From an uncultured Spirochaetales bacterium (GTDB lineage: Bacteria; Spirochaetota; Spirochaetia; Sphaerochaetales; Sphaerochaetaceae), in the NCBI GenBank assembly GCA_949287505.1, contig CASEGX010000056.1, forward strand, positions 1 to 58,031: 58,031 nucleotides of DNA, read 5' to 3'. How positions within the stretch are numbered: the first letter of the stretch is position 1; every line of letters begins with the position of its first letter. This document shows, one piece after another, positions 1 to 7,663 of the stretch. The notes beneath the pieces are model-generated. The model was given only the letters and a program-made list of their open reading frames with translations, did no database searches and was not told the origin of the DNA. The position numbers and the translations under genes were made by a program.

Positions 1-236
1 CCGTCCTTGATATCCTCAAGAGGAATTGATGATTCAGTCGTTGCACCGGAAGCGATGTAGATCACCCTTTCTCCATCTTCCCGGACGGAATCGATTCTGT
101 AGTTTCCATCCTCTCCGATGCTTACCGCTGTGACTTTCACAAGTGACTCATCGCTCTGAAGCTCCTCAACCCCCTGGGCGAAAAGCACCGCTGTAGAGAG
201 AAGGAGTATTGCCATTGCTGATACTATCTTTTTCAT
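1..236 (-). CDS. Exported protein, N-terminal part (cut by window edge)
   Basis: Reading from the ATG at 236-234 gives 78 residues that run off the window. The first 20 residues form a typical Sec signal peptide: two lysines, a hydrophobic stretch of Ala/Ile/Leu, then VLFAQG with a likely signal peptidase I site after Ala. There is no lipobox cysteine. The mature part (VEELQSDESLVKVTAVSIGEDGNYRI...) is acidic and looks like a small beta-rich domain. I do not recognise the family. The gene is divergent from the salvage genes that follow. Confidence 0.75.
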   Translation of the reverse strand, partial: MKKIVSAMAILLLSTAVLFAQGVEELQSDESLVKVTAVSIGEDGNYRIDSVREDGERVIYIASGATTESSIPLEDIKD

Positions 237-347
237 TAAATAACCTCTTTCTGTGTCATTTTCTTCAAATTTAGCTATATGATGCAGCGTGGTCAACGAA
301 GTGGTGTGGAGTTTCTGTGAACAAATGGAATGTGCTACAATCGTGGT

Positions 348-830
348 ATGACAGATCTTGATAAGAAGCTTTTAAGACGGACTGTGGAGATTGCGCATGA
401 GGCAATGGAGAGGGGAAATCATCCTTTCGGGGCACTCTTGGCAGACAAGGATGGCAACATCCTGATGGAGCAGGGGAATGCCTTCACGGAGGGTGGAAGC
501 GCATACCATGCAGAGACTCTTCTTCTGATGAAAGCCGCGAAGAAGTATAGGCCGGAAGAGCTGAAGACATTCTCTCTCTATTCGAATTTCGAGCCCTGCT
601 GCATGTGTACCGGTGCGCTTTACTGGACAGGTGTAGGGCGCCTTGTCTTCGGAGCTACAGAGAAGGAACTTCTTTCATGTACAGGGAACAATGAGGAGAA
701 TCCGACGTTCTCTCTTTCCTCAAGGGAAGTCGTGTCCAGAGGGCAGAAGGATATCATCATAGAAGGTCCTACGGAAGACAAGGAGCTTCTCGAAGCGATA
801 CTTCACGATCATATGGGTTTCTGGGCGTGA
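348..830 (+). CDS. CDA-fold nucleoside/guanine deaminase
   Basis: This 160-residue protein belongs to the zinc-dependent cytidine/deoxycytidylate deaminase superfamily, in the branch that includes guanine deaminase and tRNA adenosine deaminase. The zinc site is visible: His54-Ala-Glu56 (HAE, Glu as proton shuttle) and PCCMC with Cys84 and Cys87. It hydrolytically removes an exocyclic amino group from a purine base, nucleoside or RNA; the exact substrate is not readable. I start it at the ATG at 348 rather than the in-frame codon at 330, because an extended -10 (TGCTACAAT, TACAAT at 336-341) ends six bases before this ATG and no Shine-Dalgarno is present, so the mRNA is probably leaderless. 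The gene overlaps the next one by four bases (GTGA), indicating an operon with the isomerase and phosphorylase genes. That context suggests a salvage role rather than tRNA editing. Confidence 0.85.
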   Translation: MTDLDKKLLRRTVEIAHEAMERGNHPFGALLADKDGNILMEQGNAFTEGGSAYHAETLLLMKAAKKYRPEELKTFSLYSNFEPCCMCTGALYWTGVGRLVFGATEKELLSCTGNNEENPTFSLSSREVVSRGQKDIIIEGPTEDKELLEAILHDHMGFWA

Positions 831-1771
831 TTGACTCTCTTCTTCCTTCATTTCTCCGCCATGAGAACATTTCGCGTATTACGGATGAAGGGGTTTTCAT
901 AACTGACCGCCGTCTGCTTCCCTTTGAGAGAAAGGAGGTCTTCTGCCCGGACTTCAGCAGTGTAGCTGCTGCCATAAAAGACATGGTCACCCAAGGCGGT
1001 GGTCCGCTTGAGGCTGCACTCAATGCTCTTCTCCTGACATACAGAAAGGAAACGGAGAGACTGGATGAAGCAGTATCCGTCCTTTCTGCGGCAAGACCGA
1101 CGAACACGACAATGAAAAGGGAGCTTGAAAGTGTGATGGCGCGTTATTACGGCGGGGAGGATATGGAGAGAATAATCCCATCCGTTTTCAGGCGCTATGA
1201 TGAAATGTATGACCGTATCTCAGATATAGGAGAGCGTCTGATAGCTGATGGGGACGGGATTCTCACAACATGCTTTCCGGAGCATACATTCATGCTTTCT
1301 ATCAAGAAGGCTGCATTGAACGGAAAGAGGGTCTCTGTATATGTTCCTGAGACACGGCCGTATCTTCAGGGTGCTCATCTGACAGAACCATGCCTCCGAG
1401 AGATGGGCATACGATGCTTTTTAATCACGGATGGTATGCCCTCCCATTTCATGAGAAGCGGAAAGATAACGAAATACATGACGGCAGCAGACCTTGTGCT
1501 TCCTTCTCGCCACGTGGTCAACAAGACAGGAACGCTTGGAAATGCGATCGCAGCTCATTATTATCATATTCCTTACTACGCATTCTCAGTGGGAGTTGAT
1601 GATACCAAATGCTACGATGACATCATCATAGAATACAGAAGCGGGGAGAGCATAAAGGAGCTTGGAGGAAGGAAGACAGCCGCAGAAGAGGCTGAGGCAA
1701 TCTATCCATGTTTTGATATAATAGATCCCGAACTTGTGAAAGGGATCATAACAGACGGAGGAGTGATTTGA
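827..1771 (+). CDS. MtnA-like (eIF-2B alpha/MTNA family) sugar-1-phosphate isomerase
   Basis: A 314-residue cytosolic protein of the eIF-2B alpha/beta/delta and MtnA family. MtnA converts S-methyl-5-thioribose 1-phosphate to the ribulose form in methionine salvage; relatives act on ribose 1-phosphate. Family landmarks are present: AARPTNTTM around residue 89, Cys149 in ILTTCF (catalytic Cys position), PETRPYLQGAHLT around 174-186, and Asp222 in TAADL (catalytic Asp position), followed by VVNKTGTLGNAIAAHYYHIPYY. Two deviations stand out: the glycine-rich CNAG after the catalytic Cys is replaced by CFPEH, and the usual ANGDVANKIG is SRHVVNKTG. The substrate may therefore differ from that of standard MtnA. 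It starts with GTG overlapping the deaminase stop, and its stop overlaps the TTG of the phosphorylase gene, so the three are translationally coupled. Confidence 0.8.
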   Translation: MIDSLLPSFLRHENISRITDEGVFITDRRLLPFERKEVFCPDFSSVAAAIKDMVTQGGGPLEAALNALLLTYRKETERLDEAVSVLSAARPTNTTMKRELESVMARYYGGEDMERIIPSVFRRYDEMYDRISDIGERLIADGDGILTTCFPEHTFMLSIKKAALNGKRVSVYVPETRPYLQGAHLTEPCLREMGIRCFLITDGMPSHFMRSGKITKYMTAADLVLPSRHVVNKTGTLGNAIAAHYYHIPYYAFSVGVDDTKCYDDIIIEYRSGESIKELGGRKTAAEEAEAIYPCFDIIDPELVKGIITDGGVI

Positions 1772-2478
1772 AGGCTATAATCGGTGGAACCGGCATTGAT
1801 AAGGATAAGCGTTTTCTTGAGGGCATGGAGCGGATTGTCACGAAGTATGGAGAGACATACTATTCGGTCTTTGATGGTATTATCTATCTTCCCAGGCATC
1901 GGCCGGGACATTCCCTGCCTCCTCATATGATCAACTACAAGGCGAATGTGCAGGGCCTGATTGACCTTGGAGTGGATGAGTTGATCTCCATCTATGCCGT
2001 CGGCTCCATAACGCGCCGCCTTTCTCCAGGCCGGTTCGGCCTCGTGAAGGATTTCATCGATCTGGCATATTCGAGGGAGAACACATTCTATGATGGCAGC
2101 ACAAGGGACTTCAGGTGCACTCCGTTTGTAGAGCCGTTTGACCGGAAGCTCGGGGCTCTCTTTGCCCGCAATGCCGTCACTGCAGGCTATGCCATAGCAA
2201 TGGACTCTGTTTACATAACAACCAACGGACCCCGGCTTGAGACGCCTGCGGAGATAATGGCATACAGGAACATGGGAGCAGATATCGTGGGTATGACGCT
2301 TGGAACGGAAGCGGCTCTTCTGAAGGAGGCAGGTATAAGGAACGCAGCTGTCGCCTATTCGATAAACTGGGCAGCTGGCCTTGATGCTGAAGGTGTCTCG
2401 TTTCTAGAGGATGAATCGATAGAGAGATTGTCTGATACCATCATTTCAATTGCCGTGAAGACACTTTCTCAGTGTTGA
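1768..2478 (+). CDS. MTAP/PNP-family purine nucleoside phosphorylase
   Basis: A 236-residue phosphorylase of the MTAP/PNP (nucleoside phosphorylase class II) family, which cleaves a (methylthio)nucleoside with phosphate to base and (methylthio)ribose 1-phosphate. Seen: the N-terminal phosphate loop IIGGTGI, the SIYAVGSITRRLSPGRFGLVKDFIDL segment around 74-99, and GPRLETPAEI followed by GADIVGMTLGTEA (154-182). The base-recognition segment reads YSINWAAGL with Asn200, where MTA-specific enzymes carry a TDYD-type sequence; Asn there is typical of enzymes that accept 6-oxopurines (inosine, guanosine, methylthioinosine). It starts at TTG with a strong Shine-Dalgarno (GGAGGAG) four bases upstream and overlaps the isomerase stop. 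It is slightly shorter than usual family members (about 245-290). Confidence 0.82.
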   Translation: MKAIIGGTGIDKDKRFLEGMERIVTKYGETYYSVFDGIIYLPRHRPGHSLPPHMINYKANVQGLIDLGVDELISIYAVGSITRRLSPGRFGLVKDFIDLAYSRENTFYDGSTRDFRCTPFVEPFDRKLGALFARNAVTAGYAIAMDSVYITTNGPRLETPAEIMAYRNMGADIVGMTLGTEAALLKEAGIRNAAVAYSINWAAGLDAEGVSFLEDESIERLSDTIISIAVKTLSQC

Positions 2479-2503
2479 GTCTGACGTGATATCATCGTAG
2501 AAT
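2475..2503 (+). promoter_or_regulatory. Sigma70-type promoter, leaderless start of the acyltransferase gene
   Basis: TTGAGT (2475-2480), 17-base spacer and TAGAAT (2498-2503). The -10 ends eight bases before the GTG at 2512 and no Shine-Dalgarno lies between, so transcription should begin at or next to the start codon. The -35 overlaps the stop of the phosphorylase gene. Confidence 0.6.
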
Positions 2504-2511
2504 CTGATTCT

Positions 2512-3720
2512 GTGGGAGAGCGGAATTTAACACCAGCATTCAGGTTTCTGAAGCTGACATATGGAACTTATCTTAAAAGAAAGTACAGGATGAAGGGCTA
2601 TGGCCTGGAAAAGGTCCTTCCTTTCAAGGGACCTGCCATAGTCTTCGGCAATCATACGCACACAAATGATCCGTTCTTCATCTCTGCGTTTTATCCTTAT
2701 ACGATACGATGGGTGGCGGGAAGCTATCTTTTCAAGATGAAGGGAGTGGGCTTCCTTCTCCGTCATCTGGTGCATGCCATACCGAAAGTCCAGGGAAGAA
2801 GCGATCTTGAGACCATAAGGAACATCTCAAAGGCCCTCAAGGAAGGTGACATCGTCGGCATTTTCCCGGAAGGGACAAGAAGCTGGGATGGAGAGATGAT
2901 GGACATCACGGCAGCAACGGCGAAGCTTGTCCGTATTTTCAAGGTCCCTGTCATCTTCGTCCATATAGAGGGCGGATTCCTGAATAAGCCAAGATGGTCG
3001 GATACCGTCAGGAAGGGGCCTGTATCTGTGCGTGTGGTCCGGGTGATCACACCGGAAGAGATTGAAAGCATGAGCCTTGCTGATATCACTGAGCTGACTG
3101 AGAAGTACCTGTCATTCTCTACCGACAAGTGGGAGGAGAGTGCCGCAATACCGTATTCATCCTCAACGCTTGCAGAGGGAGCGGAGCGTCTTTTCTACCT
3201 TTGCCCCAGATGTCATGAGTTCTCGACTATCCACACGCATGGTGACACTGCAGAGTGCTCATCCTGCGGTTTTTCCGTGCAGTTTGACGAGTACGGCAGG
3301 ATAAGGACAAATGACAGCTCCATTCCATATACAAGGCTTTCTGAATGGCATGAGTGGGAGAGACGTGAGCTTGTTGATATCTACGCGGAATCCAGCGGCA
3401 TCATTTTCTCAGACCATGGAATACTTTTCCAGATTCCGGGAAAGAAGAAGCTCAGGACAGTCTCCGTATCTTTCCGGATAAACGCGGAGGAAAATGGGCT
3501 CAGATTTATATTCGGAAAGAAAACAGAGCATGACGGAAAGGAGTTTGATGAGCTCTTTTTTCCGTTCTCATCGATTGAATCGATGATCATAAATGCTAAA
3601 CAGACCGTTGAATTCTATGCTGATGGGATTCAGTACAGATTCCGCACAGCACTGGATAGATCTCCTCTTAAGTATCAGGAGCTGTATGCTGCGTACAAGG
3701 AGCGGAGAGTGGAGGAATAA
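2512..3720 (+). CDS. PlsC-like 1-acylglycerol-3-phosphate acyltransferase with zinc ribbon
   Basis: A 402-residue protein. Its first 200 residues are a lysophospholipid acyltransferase domain that would move an acyl chain onto lysophosphatidic acid at the membrane surface. The HX4D motif is at His48-Asp53 (FGNHTHTNDPFF), motif III at Glu120-Gly-Thr-Arg123 (FPEGTRSWDG), and a VPVIFVHIEGG strand lies at about 145-155. Residues 231-252 form a four-cysteine zinc ribbon (CPRC...CSSC), and a beta-rich region of about 140 residues of unknown role follows. Most bacterial PlsC proteins are 200-260 residues and lack this tail, so the C-terminal half is unusual. The start is a GTG with a leaderless-type promoter and no Shine-Dalgarno. 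The stop overlaps the ATG of the transporter gene (TAATG). Confidence 0.8.
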   Translation: MGERNLTPAFRFLKLTYGTYLKRKYRMKGYGLEKVLPFKGPAIVFGNHTHTNDPFFISAFYPYTIRWVAGSYLFKMKGVGFLLRHLVHAIPKVQGRSDLETIRNISKALKEGDIVGIFPEGTRSWDGEMMDITAATAKLVRIFKVPVIFVHIEGGFLNKPRWSDTVRKGPVSVRVVRVITPEEIESMSLADITELTEKYLSFSTDKWEESAAIPYSSSTLAEGAERLFYLCPRCHEFSTIHTHGDTAECSSCGFSVQFDEYGRIRTNDSSIPYTRLSEWHEWERRELVDIYAESSGIIFSDHGILFQIPGKKKLRTVSVSFRINAEENGLRFIFGKKTEHDGKEFDELFFPFSSIESMIINAKQTVEFYADGIQYRFRTALDRSPLKYQELYAAYKERRVEE

Positions 3721-5138
3721 TGGACTTCAATGCAATTATCAATCTGGGAGTAGTCGGGCTGGGGCTTCTGGTTGGAGCCCTCCTGAGAGCAAAGGTGAAG
3801 ATCCTGCAGCGTTTTCTCATCCCGTCTGCAATAATAGGGGGATTCTTCCTTCTCATTTTCTACAATTTCGTAGCGCCGCGTATCGGGCTTGAGGCCGGGT
3901 TCCTAGGGGACCTTGTATATCATCTTCTCAATATCTCATTCATTGCGATGGCCCTTAGGAATCCATCCGATGATAAACCGAAGGATGGAAGTGCTCGTCG
4001 TTCCTTCTTCCAGAATGTCGTTGCGATTTTCGGCCAGTATGGTCTTCAGTGCTTCTTCGGTCTTCTCGCAACACTCCTGATGATTCTCACATTTTCCCCG
4101 GATCTTTTCCCTGCAATCGGGCTTTCCCTTCCTCTTGGTTTTGAGCTTGGGCCTGGACAGGCCTATTCGATTTCCCTGCCGTGGGAGGAGATGGGATTCG
4201 AAGGTGCGACATCTGTCGGACTTGCGATGGCTGCTGCAGGTTTCATCACAGGAAGTATCGGCGGTGTCATTCTCATAAACCTCGGGGTCAAGAATGGCTG
4301 GATTCCTTCTGAGGATGCTGAGAAGCTTAAGGAGAGGAAGCTCTTCTCGGGCTTCCTGAGAAGAGGAGAGTCGAGAGAGGGCTCGAGGCTGACATCGGAA
4401 GGGGAGTCAATCGACACTCTTTCATACCATGTTTCACTCATAATGGTTTCCTATCTTGTCTCATGGGCGATGCTTGCCGTCATTGAGAAGCTTCTGCTGA
4501 TGATCGGTCCAGTCGGTGCGGAGATTGCTTCCACGCTCTGGGGCGTCAATTTCATTTTCAGCATGTTCGCAGCCGCCATTGTGAGGATGGTGATCAAGAA
4601 GGCGCATATCGATTACACGATCGACAACGGAACACTGAACAGGATCAACGGTCTTTCTGTTGATCTCACGGTAGCAGCCTGTCTTGGAGCGATTTCCCTC
4701 ACAGCGCTTGCAGCATACTACATTCCGGTCCTTGTCCTGATCATTGTTGGAATCCTCATCACATGCTTCGTCCTGCCCTGGTATTCATCGAGAATCTATT
4801 CCGACCATCAGTTCTATCGCATGCTGGTTCTTTTCGGCACTGCGACAGGAACGCTTCCGACAGGACTCTCGCTGCTACGGGTTGTCGATCCAGATTTCGA
4901 GACACCGGCTGCAAGGGATTACGCATATGCATCCGGCATGGTGTTCGTATTCGTCTTTCCGTTGATTCTCTTCGTGAATCTTCCTGCATACAGCTACGCA
5001 CAGAACAATCCCGTCCTGTTTTATACAATGCTAGGCATAACGCTTCTTTATACAATCATCTTCATCGTCGCCTATTGCATTGCTGCCGGAAAGAAGGCCT
5101 TCAGCAGGATTGGAACGTTCTGGTATAAGAATCAGTGA
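3720..5138 (+). CDS. GltS-like sodium/glutamate symporter family protein
   Basis: A 472-residue integral inner-membrane transporter. The N-terminus (GVVGLGLLVGALLRAKVKILQRFLIPSAIIGGFF) and the two-fold arrangement of hydrophobic segments resemble the sodium:glutamate symporter (GltS/ESS) family. Gly-rich hairpin-like segments (LPLGFELGPGQAYSI around 138-152, FGTATGTLPTGLSLLRV around 370-387) occur in both halves, as expected for the re-entrant loops that carry substrate and sodium. A polar cytoplasmic linker at about 205-235 separates the halves. The Shine-Dalgarno GGAGG lies in the 3' end of the preceding gene. The substrate is not certain; glutamate or another dicarboxylate is most likely. 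Confidence 0.75.
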   Translation: MDFNAIINLGVVGLGLLVGALLRAKVKILQRFLIPSAIIGGFFLLIFYNFVAPRIGLEAGFLGDLVYHLLNISFIAMALRNPSDDKPKDGSARRSFFQNVVAIFGQYGLQCFFGLLATLLMILTFSPDLFPAIGLSLPLGFELGPGQAYSISLPWEEMGFEGATSVGLAMAAAGFITGSIGGVILINLGVKNGWIPSEDAEKLKERKLFSGFLRRGESREGSRLTSEGESIDTLSYHVSLIMVSYLVSWAMLAVIEKLLLMIGPVGAEIASTLWGVNFIFSMFAAAIVRMVIKKAHIDYTIDNGTLNRINGLSVDLTVAACLGAISLTALAAYYIPVLVLIIVGILITCFVLPWYSSRIYSDHQFYRMLVLFGTATGTLPTGLSLLRVVDPDFETPAARDYAYASGMVFVFVFPLILFVNLPAYSYAQNNPVLFYTMLGITLLYTIIFIVAYCIAAGKKAFSRIGTFWYKNQ

Positions 5139-5224
5139 TTCTTTATGGTCTTCTCCTGAAGATTGTGTGAAGGACGGTATTTTTCCCGCACTATGTGCTA
5201 TCTTCAGCTCATGGAGGAAGAAAA

Positions 5225-5614
5225 ATGAGAAAAGGCTCGATTATAGCGCTTGTATTTTCAATCGTGCTCATTGTCCTTGGGCTTGCCCTTTCCGTGACAG
5301 GAGCATGGATGGATGCACCGCATAGTGCAGTATATCATTATGGTCATGGAGCATTTGCATATTCGATGAGATACACAATTGCTTCTTCTGGTTCAGGAAG
5401 CATCTTCACCTCGTTCGGCCATCTCGCCTTCGATGCAGGACTTTTCCTGATGATCATCTTCGCAATCCTGCAGCTTGGAAGTCACAAGGAAGAGAAGATA
5501 ATCTCCGAGAAAGAGAAAAAGGCTGATTTCGCTTCGATGAAGAAAGCCAAAGAAGATGCAGTGGATGCAACTGTCCACCAGGAAACTGATAACACAGAGA
5601 ATTCAGGAAACTGA
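5225..5614 (+). CDS. Small two-helix membrane protein of unknown function
   Basis: A 129-residue protein. One transmembrane helix lies at residues 5-27 (IIALVFSIVLIVLGLALSVTGAW) and a second at about 70-85 (FDAGLFLMIIFAILQL). Between them is an external loop of about 40 residues rich in His, Tyr, Ser and Gly; after the second helix comes a charged cytoplasmic tail (KEEKIISEKEKK...). I start at the ATG at 5225, which follows GGAGGAAG by four bases. An extended -10 (TGCTATCTT, hexamer 5199-5204) sits upstream. I do not recognise the family. It is followed by a strong terminator. Confidence 0.7.
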   Translation: MRKGSIIALVFSIVLIVLGLALSVTGAWMDAPHSAVYHYGHGAFAYSMRYTIASSGSGSIFTSFGHLAFDAGLFLMIIFAILQLGSHKEEKIISEKEKKADFASMKKAKEDAVDATVHQETDNTENSGN

Positions 5615-5621
5615 AAAACAG

Positions 5622-5650
5622 GGCCAGCTGAAAGATGCTGGCCTTTTCTC
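5622..5650 (+). terminator. Rho-independent terminator
   Basis: GGCCAGC (5622-5628) pairs with GCTGGCC (5637-5643) around an eight-base loop and is followed by TTTTCTC. An A-rich stretch before the stem would give a U-tract on the other strand, so it can serve both the small membrane protein gene and the convergent SDR gene. Confidence 0.85.
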
Positions 5651-6385
5651 TCAGTCGCAGACTGTCCCTCCATCCACCGGGAGCTGTACACCATTGAGAA
5701 ATGCTGCTTCCTCGCTTGCAAGGAATGCAACTGCTGCAGCCACATCCTCCGGTGCGCAAAGGTGTCCAAGCGGAACCTCCTCAATCCTTTCCCTCAGTCT
5801 CTCCGGGTCTGCGAGGAATGAGTTCACCTGTCCTGACTTCACAGTGCTCGGATGCACGGAATTGCATCTTATATTGAATTTGCCATAGCGTGCCGCCACG
5901 CTCTTTGTGAGCATTGTCACAGCACCCTTTGCTGCTGTATATGATTCGTTCGTATACCTGTGTCCGACAAGTCCGCATACAGAGGAGATGTTGATGATCG
6001 ATCCTCCGCCCAGGGCTTTCATGATCGGAATGATATGCTTTATGGAAAGGAAGACGCTTCTGACGTTTATCTGGAACATCCTGTCCCAGTTTTCTACAGA
6101 GCATTCCTCGATGTTATAGCGGATGTTTATTCCAGCATTGTTCACAACCGCATCGACTCTTCCCGTTTCTTCTATCACATCACGGTAGACCGATATCCAG
6201 TCGGCTTCTTCTGTGACATCGAGTTTCTTCACCCTGAGCCCCTCAAGGCCTGCTTCCTTTATGGCCTCAAGGCATTTTTCCTCGGATATATCCGTCATGT
6301 ATACGGTGAAACCGTCAGATGACAGCTTTCTGCATATTGCCTTTCCAAGGCTTCCTGCACCTCCTGTAACTATCGCAGTCCTCAT
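5651..6385 (-). CDS. Short-chain dehydrogenase/reductase
   Basis: A 244-residue classical SDR oxidoreductase with a Rossmann fold. The cofactor loop TGGAGSLGKAI is at residues 8-18, an acidic residue after beta2 (MTDIS) suggests NAD(H) preference, NNAG is at about 88, the catalytic Ser in INISS at about 138, and the active-site Tyr-Lys in SYTAAK at about 152-156. The C-terminus ends with NGVQLPVDGGTVCD, usual for the family. A Shine-Dalgarno (AAGGAGTG) stands before the ATG. The substrate cannot be told; similar proteins act on sugars, polyols and 3-oxoacyl groups. It is transcribed alone, convergent with the preceding membrane protein gene. Confidence 0.88.
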   Translation of the reverse strand: MRTAIVTGGAGSLGKAICRKLSSDGFTVYMTDISEEKCLEAIKEAGLEGLRVKKLDVTEEADWISVYRDVIEETGRVDAVVNNAGINIRYNIEECSVENWDRMFQINVRSVFLSIKHIIPIMKALGGGSIINISSVCGLVGHRYTNESYTAAKGAVTMLTKSVAARYGKFNIRCNSVHPSTVKSGQVNSFLADPERLRERIEEVPLGHLCAPEDVAAAVAFLASEEAAFLNGVQLPVDGGTVCD

Positions 6386-6519
6386 TTTTTCACTCCTTTT
6401 ATAGTCATCATATATGCGTTATCCCGTTTGGGCATCTAAAATCATATTCTTTTTCCGATATAGCTGATGCTGTATTCTCACTTAGCCGCATTTGAGAGTA
6501 TCATTCCCGCGGAGTTGAT

Positions 6520-7428
6520 ATGTCTGCTATCCTTGTAAGAGCATGTTTCTTTCTTCTGATGGTCGTTCTTGGCTATGTAATGAAGAAGCTAGGGATTCTG
6601 TCAAAGGAAGATGGTGTTGCTGTTTCCCGTGTTGTTCTGAACATCACGCTTCCGTGTGCGATCATGATCAGTTTCCGCTCATTCGTATTCGAGTGGAGCT
6701 ATATGGCAATTCCTCTTGTCTCATTTGTATCCAACTGGATTCTTCTCGGTCTGGGATACGCAGTCTCCCGGAGGGGAGGGCGGAACGAGAAGATTTTCTA
6801 TATGCTTGAGCTTCCTGCATATAATATCGGGAATTTCACGCTTCCTTTCGTTTCCGGGCTTCTTGGAGCTACAGGGGTCGTCGCAACCTGCCTTTTCGAT
6901 ATGGGCAATTCCCCGATGTGCCTTGGCATCAGCTGTATGCTTGCATCCCTTGCCATAGGAGAGAACTCAGGGCACAGTGTCATGGGATCAATAATGCGCC
7001 TTTTCACGAAGCCATCATTCGTGGTCTATGTCGTGATGCTCACTCTCAGCATCTTCTCCCTCTCTCTGCCTGATGCTGTTTTCGACTTTGTGTCCTTAAT
7101 CAGTCCTGCAAACGGACCGATGGCGATGATAATGATCGGTCTCATGCTTGAGTTCAGCTCTGATAGGACAAAACTCAAGGAGGTCGTGATCGTCAATGTC
7201 TTACGTCTCCTTGTCGCCATTGCCGTGGCAGTCCTTTTCTTCACTCTCACTCCGTTTCCATATGAGGTGAGGAAAGCCGTTGCCATAACGGCTTTTGCTC
7301 CGATAAGCTCCACGAGCTCTGCATTTGTCGCCGAGATGAAAGGGGATGTTGAGCTCGTAGGCTTTGCAAGTACTGTATCCATTGTGATTTCCCTGGTTCT
7401 CATGCCTCTTCTCTTTGCGCTGCTCTAG
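6520..7428 (+). CDS. AEC-family (auxin efflux carrier-like) transporter
   Basis: A 302-residue membrane protein with about ten hydrophobic helices in two inverted halves. The sequence fits the bile acid/sodium symporter-related AEC family: an N-terminal helix ACFFLLMVVLGYVMKKLGILS, then VVLNITLPCAIMISF with the Asn-Ile-Thr-Leu-Pro family motif, and a second broken helix around LPAYNIGNFTLPFVSGLLG. Bacterial members export or exchange small carboxylates such as malate, but the substrate here is unknown. GGAG lies five bases before the ATG at 6520. A possible -10 (TATCAT, 6499-6504) is upstream. Confidence 0.82.
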   Translation: MSAILVRACFFLLMVVLGYVMKKLGILSKEDGVAVSRVVLNITLPCAIMISFRSFVFEWSYMAIPLVSFVSNWILLGLGYAVSRRGGRNEKIFYMLELPAYNIGNFTLPFVSGLLGATGVVATCLFDMGNSPMCLGISCMLASLAIGENSGHSVMGSIMRLFTKPSFVVYVVMLTLSIFSLSLPDAVFDFVSLISPANGPMAMIMIGLMLEFSSDRTKLKEVVIVNVLRLLVAIAVAVLFFTLTPFPYEVRKAVAITAFAPISSTSSAFVAEMKGDVELVGFASTVSIVISLVLMPLLFALL

Positions 7429-7433
7429 CTCTG

Positions 7434-7463
7434 TTGACCCCGGAGGCTGGGTTGCGGTATAGT
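7434..7463 (+). promoter_or_regulatory. Strong sigma70-type promoter of the housekeeping operon
   Basis: TTGACC (7434-7439), 18-base spacer and TATAGT (7458-7463). It lies directly downstream of the AEC transporter stop and about 35 bases upstream of the zinc-ribbon gene, which has its own Shine-Dalgarno. It likely drives the genes from the zinc-ribbon protein through CMP kinase, possibly on to miaA. Confidence 0.7.
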
Positions 7464-7497
7464 CTACAGGAAACCGATTCTGAATAAGGAGAAGAAG

Positions 7498-7662
7498 ATG
7501 TCCAAAGCACATAGAGGAACAGGTATCCGCGATCAGTTCAATAATGGAAGAGCAACTTGCCCGATTTGCAAGAGAACTGCAATCAAGTGCCTTTACGAGA
7601 AGGAGATCGACGGAAACAAGGTCAAGATCTGCAAGGAATGCAACGCAAAGCTTTCCAAGTAA
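7498..7662 (+). CDS. Zinc-ribbon microprotein (54 aa)
   Basis: A 54-residue protein not obvious at usual length cut-offs. It carries two CxxC knuckles 20 residues apart: CPIC near residue 22 and CKEC near residue 45, with basic flanks (KRTAIKC, NAKLSK). This is a zinc-ribbon layout as in small ribosome- or RNA-binding proteins. AAGGAG stands seven bases before the ATG, and a near-consensus promoter lies 35 bases further up. Its stop is one base from the ATG of the next gene, so it heads the operon that runs through yicC and CMP kinase. I do not know the family name; a role in translation or RNA binding is inferred only from composition and context. Confidence 0.75.
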   Translation: MSKAHRGTGIRDQFNNGRATCPICKRTAIKCLYEKEIDGNKVKICKECNAKLSK

Positions 7663-7663
7663 T

